A DNA stretch of 11,431 nt. Origin: Brevundimonas sp. UBA4553. GTDB lineage: Bacteria; Pseudomonadota; Alphaproteobacteria; Caulobacterales; Caulobacteraceae. A program made the position numbers and the translations under genes. Positions 1 through 4,320 of this stretch are shown here, piece by piece. Below the pieces are notes generated by a model that ran no database searches, was not told the origin of the DNA, and was given only the letters and a program-made list of their open reading frames with translations. Every line of letters starts with the position of its first letter. Position 1 is the stretch's first letter. The stretch is taken from contig NZ_DGLD01000007.1 in assembly GCF_002387245.1 (NCBI RefSeq), positions 1-11,431 of the forward strand. Reading direction: 5' to 3'.

Positions 1-49
1 AGAACTTTCTCAACACTTCCCCAGACCCGAAGACCCGGAAGGAGGCGGC

Positions 50-78
50 TATCTAAAGAAGGCCAAACCACCTGTCAA
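50..78 (-). promoter_or_regulatory. Strong sigma-70-type promoter reading out of the left edge (stable-RNA-like)
   Basis: On the minus strand there is a perfect -35 box TTGACA (plus-strand positions 73-78), a 17-bp spacer, and a -10-like TAGATA (positions 50-55). Transcription would start near position 43 and run out of the window towards lower coordinates. The following transcribed stretch ends at the window edge in AGTTCT, which could be the start of the GTTCTTTGACA-like element I associate with 16S rRNA leaders of alphaproteobacteria. That the promoter serves an rRNA or tRNA operon is inference; the gene itself lies outside the window. The -10 box matches the general consensus only partly. 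Confidence 0.5.
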
Positions 79-137
79 CCGACCTTTCAGCCGATCCGCA
101 AACCCGGAAACAAACGCTCCCAAATCCACTTCGCAAA

Positions 138-172
138 GCCCGTCTCCGAAACCCCGCGCCCCGCCCGTCTCC
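138..172. repeat. Pair of 10-bp direct repeats upstream of the left-edge promoter
   Basis: The decamer GCCCGTCTCC occurs at 138-147 and again at 163-172, 25 bp apart start to start. Both copies lie 60-95 bp upstream (minus-strand sense) of the -35 box at 73-78. They could be paired activator sites or chance repeats in C-rich sequence. The whole stretch 1-276 shows no convincing coding region. Confidence 0.3.
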
Positions 173-203
173 AAGCGAGCGGCGGATATACGGACACCCA
201 TCC

Positions 204-256
204 GACTCCACAACCCATCAATGACAGATTCACAAAAAACCGAACGAACAAGAGTC
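204..256. promoter_or_regulatory. Cluster of three GANTC (CcrM-type methylation) sites
   Basis: GACTC at 204-208, GATTC at 227-231 and GAGTC at 252-256 lie within 53 bp of the gap between the CBS-domain gene and the left-edge promoter, with start-to-start spacings of 23 and 25 bp. GANTC is the target of the cell-cycle methyltransferase CcrM in Caulobacterales, and sites close to promoters can couple expression to replication. A regulatory role here is inference. Confidence 0.35.
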
Positions 257-276
257 AGGGAATGCGGGCCGGACGG

Positions 277-705
277 CTAGCCCGCAGCGATATAGCTGCG
301 CAGGCTCTCTGCCTCCTGCGTAGCCTCGGCGATCTGGCACTTCACCACGTCGCCGATGGAGACGACGCCCGCCAGCTGGCGCTCACGCAACACCGGCAAA
401 TGACGGATCCGGCGGTCGGTCATGCGTGTCATCAGAACCGAAACGGTTTCGGTGGGCGCAGCGAAGATCACCTCGGCCGTCATATAATGGGACGCTGGCT
501 GCGACAGCGCTGCGGCGCCATCGCGCGAAATGGCGCGCACGATGTCCCGTTCCGAGAGCACGCCGACGACCTCGTCGCCCTCGCATACGATCAGAGCGCC
601 GACGCCCCTACGGTCAAGTTCGGCGCAGGCCTCGCTCAGCGCCGCCTCGGGCGACAGGGTGAAGACCGCCTGCCCCTTACCTTTCAGAATCTCGGCGACC
701 AGCAT
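277..705 (-). CDS. CBS domain-containing protein (tandem CBS pair)
   Basis: This 142-residue soluble protein is essentially one Bateman module. The first CBS motif covers roughly residues 8-62 and ends in GVLSERDIVRAI. The second covers about 72-130 and ends in GVVSIGDVVKCQI. No catalytic or membrane domain is attached. CBS pairs usually bind adenine nucleotides (AMP, ATP, SAM) and act as energy or redox sensors, either in cis or by binding partner enzymes; the partner cannot be told from the sequence. The start at 705 is supported by AAGGAG (711-716 on the complement) 5 nt upstream. The gene lies 65 bp downstream of the rhomboid gene on the same strand, so the two may be co-transcribed. A short GC-rich inverted repeat overlaps its stop codon (about 261-282), but no T-run follows directly, so no terminator is called. 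Stand-alone short CBS proteins are common in alphaproteobacteria. Confidence 0.9.
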   Translation of the reverse strand: MLVAEILKGKGQAVFTLSPEAALSEACAELDRRGVGALIVCEGDEVVGVLSERDIVRAISRDGAAALSQPASHYMTAEVIFAAPTETVSVLMTRMTDRRIRHLPVLRERQLAGVVSIGDVVKCQIAEATQEAESLRSYIAAG

Positions 706-770
706 GGCGGCTCCTTCCGTCTGACGAGAAAGGCGACCGCGGACCGGCCGCTACAGAAGAGGAGGATCGC

Positions 771-1439
771 TCAGACTTGGGCCGGACGCAAATCCGGTCG
801 CGGTCCAAACCAGTGCGCCACCGGTCCAATCGCCAGCAGACCGAAGAGGAAGCCAAAGGCGTGCGCCTCCCAGGCGATGCTCGCGCCGCCTCCGCCTGGC
901 GCAAAACCGATCAGGCCGATCACCAGATTCACTGACATCCAGACAGCCGCCTGCTTCAAAACGACGGAGTGGAACAATGGCATCACCCGGCCATGTCCCC
1001 CCATGAGACGCGTCGCTGCTCCGATCAGACCAAAGACCGCGCCTGATGCGCCCACCAGATTGCTGGCGCTGTCAGGATGGCACAGGGCGAAGCCGAAGGC
1101 CGCGACAACTCCACTGGCGATATAGAGAGCAACAAAGGCAAGTGGCGCATAGCGACGCGACAGCAGGCGCGCGACCGGCGCCCCAAAGGCCAGCGCGCCG
1201 ACAGCGTTCATGATCACATGCGTCCAGCCCCCATGAAGCAGCATGGAGGTGAACAGCCCCGTCCAACGGCCCTGCCAGAGGTCGACAGCCCTGAAGGCCA
1301 TGGACATGCCCTGGTCCGGCAATCGTTCCTGAAACCAGAACAAGGCCGGCATGGAAGCCGCGATCAGCAGCGGCAGAAAGGGGGCGTTGAACACCCGTTC
1401 GCGCGAAGGCTCGACCGGATCATCGGGGGAATTCTGCAT
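771..1439 (-). CDS. Rhomboid family intramembrane serine protease
   Basis: This 222-residue polytopic inner-membrane protein should cleave transmembrane substrates within the bilayer. The rhomboid core is complete. H74 and N78, in the HGGWTHVIMNAVG segment, form the oxyanion-side motif. The nucleophile S132 sits in GASGAVFG, and the general base H193 sits in the EAHAFGFLFG helix. There are about six hydrophobic segments, beginning near residue 20. Length and order match the basic six-helix bacterial form (GlpG-like core) without extra cytoplasmic domains. The start at 1439 has an AGGA-type ribosome binding site on the complement just upstream. The gene diverges from the hfa operon with 108 bp between the start codons, and the CBS gene follows it on the same strand. 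Substrates are unknown. Identification as an active rhomboid is secure; the physiological role is not. Confidence 0.93.
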   Translation of the reverse strand: MQNSPDDPVEPSRERVFNAPFLPLLIAASMPALFWFQERLPDQGMSMAFRAVDLWQGRWTGLFTSMLLHGGWTHVIMNAVGALAFGAPVARLLSRRYAPLAFVALYIASGVVAAFGFALCHPDSASNLVGASGAVFGLIGAATRLMGGHGRVMPLFHSVVLKQAAVWMSVNLVIGLIGFAPGGGGASIAWEAHAFGFLFGLLAIGPVAHWFGPRPDLRPAQV

Positions 1440-1501
1440 AAGTCCTTGATGGACAAAGAGCGGCGCAATCTCAAGCCGATCTTAAGACCCGCGTTCCAAA
1501 C

Positions 1502-1516
1502 TGGCACGAGGGTTGC
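1502..1516 (+). promoter_or_regulatory. Sigma-54 (RpoN) promoter of the hfa operon
   Basis: TGGCAC-GAGGG-TTGC is a full match to the -24/-12 consensus. The invariant GG is at 1503-1504 and the GC at 1515-1516, with exactly 10 nt between them. Transcription would start near 1527-1528, giving a leader of about 20 nt that contains GGAG at 1538-1541, 6 nt before the hfaA ATG. Sigma-54 promoters require an NtrC-type activator. A short dyad, GTCC-N5-GGAC (1442-1454), lies about 50 bp upstream and could be an activator site, but it also overlaps the leader of the rhomboid gene. From memory, hfa transcription is cell-cycle controlled in Caulobacter crescentus; the present assignment rests on the motif and its position. 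Confidence 0.85.
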
Positions 1517-1547
1517 TTGGCGACCTGCATCGCCTGCGGAGTACCTT

Positions 1548-1982
1548 ATGCCGTTTTCTAGACTGATCCTGACCGCCGTCACCCTGGCCCTACCGATCAT
1601 TGCCGCCAGCACTGCGTCAGCGCAATCGACCGGATCCGCCGGCGCAGCGCAGTTCCAGGCCGGGTATGGCGCTTCGCGCTACACCACCGCCCAGCCTTCG
1701 AGCGGTTCAACCCGCGACGGCAACGGAAACCGACTGATCGTCAACGGCATCATCCAGTCGGGCGCCAGCAGCTATTCCAGTTCATCGGCCGGCGTATCCA
1801 GCGGGAACGCGGGGACCGGCTCTTCCAATAACGGGACGTCCATCGGGGGCGCCACCGCCATCGGCAACAGTCTCAATGTCGTGGTCCAAGGCAATCGGAA
1901 CACGGTGATCGTCAATTCCACGCAAAACAACACTGGCAACATCACCGCCGGGACCGCGCTGAATGGGACCCTGAATTTCTGA
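1548..1982 (+). CDS. hfaA: HfaA, curlin-like holdfast anchor protein
   Basis: The product is 144 residues. It has a Sec signal peptide (residues 1-25, cleavage after ASTASA before Q26) and a mature part that is low-complexity, rich in Gly, Ser, Asn and Thr and nearly free of charge. The C-terminal half (about residues 95-144) alternates hydrophobic and Asn/Thr/Gln residues, as in GNSLNVVVQGNRNTVIVNS. This resembles curlin strand-turn-strand repeats. In Caulobacter, HfaA is a surface, amyloid-like subunit that helps anchor the polar holdfast. Supporting context is decisive: it is the first gene of an operon with a CsgG homologue and an HfaD-like adhesin, behind a sigma-54 promoter. The stop codon shares one base with the hfaB start (TGATG), which suggests translational coupling. 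The open frame extends far upstream of 1548, but only this ATG has a Shine-Dalgarno sequence and a signal peptide directly after it. Confidence 0.88.
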   Translation: MPFSRLILTAVTLALPIIAASTASAQSTGSAGAAQFQAGYGASRYTTAQPSSGSTRDGNGNRLIVNGIIQSGASSYSSSSAGVSSGNAGTGSSNNGTSIGGATAIGNSLNVVVQGNRNTVIVNSTQNNTGNITAGTALNGTLNF

Positions 1983-2998
1983 TGAGTTTCCATAACTTTT
2001 CTCGTCCGCTGCGGGTCGCGGCCGTCGCGCTCGCCGCCACCAGCGTGCTGGCCGGATGCGCGACCAGCGCCGGCCCGTCGGGCAACTACGCGACGCCGAT
2101 CGGCAATGCGCCGGTGACGTCAAACCCCACGCCCTATTCCACCGCCCTCTACTGCCTCGCCGATTACGCGCGCCGCTATAACCTGCCGTCACCGCGCATG
2201 GCTGTGGGCCGGATCAGCGACTACACGGGCTCCATCTCCGCCGACGGCGGGCGCCAGATCACTCAGGGCGCCTCGCTGATGACGAACACCGCCCTTGCCA
2301 AGGCCGGCGCGCGCATCGTCGAGCGCTATGATACGTCGGTGTCGGAACTGGAGCTGCGATACGCCAACAACAAGCTGATCAGCGATGATCAGCCGAACGG
2401 CGCACCGGAGGACGCAGCCTACCGTCGCATCCTGGCGGGTCAGGTGCCGGGCTCCGACTTCTATGTGGTCGGCGGCATCACCGAGGTGAACTACAATATT
2501 CGCTCCGGCGGGTTCGATATCGCCGGGGGCGAAGTCGAGGCCGGCGGCGGCTCGGGCCTGCTGACCGGCAAGGTCTTCGTGATGAACATCGCCATCGACC
2601 TGCGTCTGGTGCAGACCACCACGCTGGAGGTCGTCGATGTCGTCTCCTACCAAAAGCAGATCGTCGGTCGCGAGATTTCGGCCGGTGTGTTCGACTTCCT
2701 GAACGGCAATGTCTTCGACATCTCGGCCGGAACCAGCGGAATGGAGCCGGTGCAACTGGCCGTCCGCGCTCTGGTTGAACGCGCCACGGTCGAGTTCATG
2801 GCCAATCTTTACGGCGCGCCGGGTCCCGAGGTCTGCCTCAGCCCCGCCAATGATCCTCTGGGCGGCTCTCCTGTCGGCCCGACCGGCGGCTACTATCCCG
2901 CCTACGCAAACACGGAAACGAACAATGGTCAGACACGCGCGGATCCGTCTCGCTGGCACGATCGCCGCGACGGCGATGTGCGCCGCGGCCGTTACTGA
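1982..2998 (+). CDS. hfaB: HfaB, CsgG-family outer-membrane lipoprotein secretion channel
   Basis: The product is 338 residues. The N-terminus is a lipoprotein signal peptide with lipobox LAGC, so mature HfaB starts at Cys26. A CsgG-type domain follows, at about residues 55-282. It includes FYVVGGITEVNYNIRSGG (from F160) and ISAGVFDFLNG (around 232-242), which match conserved CsgG-family segments. CsgG forms an oligomeric outer-membrane pore for curli subunits; HfaB is its holdfast counterpart and is expected to export or stabilise HfaA and HfaD. The C-terminal tail (about 283-338) is longer than in enterobacterial CsgG and ends in an Arg/Asp-rich stretch. The last 74 nt also encode the HfaD start in another frame, so the tail sequence may be shaped partly by HfaD. 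The start overlaps the hfaA stop by one base. Confidence 0.92.
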   Translation: MSFHNFSRPLRVAAVALAATSVLAGCATSAGPSGNYATPIGNAPVTSNPTPYSTALYCLADYARRYNLPSPRMAVGRISDYTGSISADGGRQITQGASLMTNTALAKAGARIVERYDTSVSELELRYANNKLISDDQPNGAPEDAAYRRILAGQVPGSDFYVVGGITEVNYNIRSGGFDIAGGEVEAGGGSGLLTGKVFVMNIAIDLRLVQTTTLEVVDVVSYQKQIVGREISAGVFDFLNGNVFDISAGTSGMEPVQLAVRALVERATVEFMANLYGAPGPEVCLSPANDPLGGSPVGPTGGYYPAYANTETNNGQTRADPSRWHDRRDGDVRRGRY

Positions 2999-4184
2999 GG
3001 CCGCTGCGCAGGACCGCGGTCTGGTCCTGAACCAACAGCTTCAGCTCGGCGACGTCGTTGCTGGGCAGACCCTGAACGTCGTCGACGTCAGTGATCAGGT
3101 CACCGTGTCCACCGCCTCGCAAGGCAATGGCGCCGTTGTGGGTGGCGACGGTCGTGACTTTGATGTCAGCTCGTCCCAGGACATGCGCGGCGACGCCTCG
3201 GCCTCGACCTCGCTTACCCTAGGCGGAGAGACGAACGGGCTGACGACCAGCGTAACACAGGCGCGCGGCAACTATCTCGCCGGCACGGCAAGCCGGGGGC
3301 AGATGGCGCTCGATGCGACGCAGGCCCTCAGCGGCGACGTGACCGCATCCACCGTGATCACCGGGCAGGACGCCCAGATGGTCGGCGGCGGGCAGGTCGC
3401 GGCGGCTGCCCTGGGCAACACCGTGGCCCTGGCCGGGAATGGGTCGGGCAGCGATCGCGCAGCCCTGGTCGGCAGCATCGATCAGACCACGACGGGTCTT
3501 GTCCGCGCCAGCAACACCGCCTCGCCCCGCTTCGTGCGAGAACCTGCGGATTTCTCCACCCAGGCCGTGGCCAATGCCGTCCAGGCGACGTCGGGACCAT
3601 CGGCCAATCAGGAGCTGGGGGTGCGCCAGCGCTCTTCGGGCGCTCTCGTCGAGGCGGACACAGGCGTCTATGCCGGCAACGGCTGGAATCTCGCAGCCCG
3701 GGCGCATGCTGGCGGAAATCAGGCCGGATTCTACAATCAGGGCGGATCCCTGGTCCCGACCACCGACCAGGCCAACACCGCCTTCATCCGCAGCGAGGCC
3801 GAACTGAGTTCCTACGATTTCGGCAAGGCGACGGCTGCGGCCACCGCCATCGCCAACGAGGTCACTGCTGGAAACAACGACATCTATGTCGACATCGACA
3901 ACACCCAGCTGAACTCCGGCGGAGTGGAGGCGACCGCGTCCTTTGTGGGCCAGAAGGGTTATGACGCCTATGTCGGCGCCAACGCCGCCGGCAACTCCGT
4001 CACCGGCTACGCCTGCGCCGAGTGCGTCGGCGACCTGAACGCCAGAAATGTGCAGACCAACAGCGGCAACGTCAGCGCCATGGCCACGTCAACGATCAAC
4101 GGCAACGGCCGGAACGTCATCGCCGGCGCCAACGCCGTCGGCAACACAGCAAGCTTCTACGTCACTCAGACCGGCGGAAATTAA
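2925..4184 (+). CDS. hfaD: HfaD, repeat-built holdfast anchor adhesin
   Basis: The product is 419 residues. Residues 1 to about 28 form a Sec signal peptide (basic MVRHARIR start, hydrophobic core, AAA-Q cleavage site). The mature part is rich in Ala, Gly, Asn, Thr and Val, and from residue 38 to the end it is built from eight tandem repeats of about 47 residues. Each begins with Gln, often followed by SG or GD and an alternating V-x-A strand, with a GN pair near position 30. That pattern suggests a beta-solenoid or stacked strand fold. In Caulobacter, HfaD is an outer-surface component of the holdfast anchor that depends on HfaB. Starting at 2925 gives a clean signal peptide and a GGAA-like ribosome site; the open frame runs further upstream, but that part is only a shadow of hfaB. 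The coding region overlaps the end of hfaB by 74 nt. Two cysteines lie close together near residues 365-368. Identification rests on operon position and composition. Confidence 0.85.
   Translation: MVRHARIRLAGTIAATAMCAAAVTEAAAQDRGLVLNQQLQLGDVVAGQTLNVVDVSDQVTVSTASQGNGAVVGGDGRDFDVSSSQDMRGDASASTSLTLGGETNGLTTSVTQARGNYLAGTASRGQMALDATQALSGDVTASTVITGQDAQMVGGGQVAAAALGNTVALAGNGSGSDRAALVGSIDQTTTGLVRASNTASPRFVREPADFSTQAVANAVQATSGPSANQELGVRQRSSGALVEADTGVYAGNGWNLAARAHAGGNQAGFYNQGGSLVPTTDQANTAFIRSEAELSSYDFGKATAAATAIANEVTAGNNDIYVDIDNTQLNSGGVEATASFVGQKGYDAYVGANAAGNSVTGYACAECVGDLNARNVQTNSGNVSAMATSTINGNGRNVIAGANAVGNTASFYVTQTGGN
3036..4181 (+). repeat. Eight tandem ~47-residue protein repeats covering mature HfaD
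   Basis: Repeat units start at HfaD residues 38, 85, 133, 187, 235, 282, 328 and 377, with lengths of 47, 48, 54, 48, 47, 46, 49 and 43. Position 1 is Gln in all eight. Position 5 is Gly in most, position 7 is mostly Val or another small residue, and Ala, Ser or Gly is common at positions 9-10. A GN or similar turn appears near positions 29-32, for example AAALGN, AHAGGN, ANAAGN and ANAVGN. Units 6 and 7 are the most alike. The DNA has diverged, so this is an old protein repeat rather than a recent DNA duplication. Boundaries were set by eye. Confidence 0.75.
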
Positions 4185-4222
4185 CTTTCCGTAACTTGAG
4201 ATAGTCAAGGACCTTTGTCACT

Positions 4223-4257
4223 TTGGTCGAACGTGCATACGTGCTGCACGCGACCAA
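4223..4257 (+). other. Bulged hairpin between hfaD and the M16 peptidase gene
   Basis: The arm TTGGTCG (4223-4229) pairs with CGACCAA (4251-4257), and CGTGCA (4232-4237) pairs with TGCACG (4245-4250). This leaves a 2-nt AA bulge on one side and a 7-nt loop. The 13 base pairs are all Watson-Crick. No T-run follows, so it is not a classical intrinsic terminator. It lies 38 nt after the hfaD stop and 63 nt before the peptidase start. It could protect the hfa mRNA 3' end, be a factor-dependent terminator, or act in the peptidase 5' leader. A TTGTCA box (4215-4220) overlaps its upstream side, but I see no good matching -10 box. Confidence 0.5.
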
Positions 4258-4320
4258 CGTGCAGGGCCGCAGTCAGTCCCGGGGGCAGCCTGATCGCACG
4301 GTTCGGAGACTATTGCTGAA

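Noticed and set aside
262..1125. 287-codon plus-strand open frame over the CBS and rhomboid genes
   Set aside because: It is antisense to two well-supported genes. Composition is Arg/Ala/Pro-rich as expected for a reverse frame.
2709..2924. Upstream extension of the hfaD frame
   Set aside because: It lies wholly inside hfaB in another frame and would bury the signal peptide that starts at 2925.
2189..2959. 256-codon minus-strand open frame within hfaB
   Set aside because: It is antisense to hfaB and has no domain signature.
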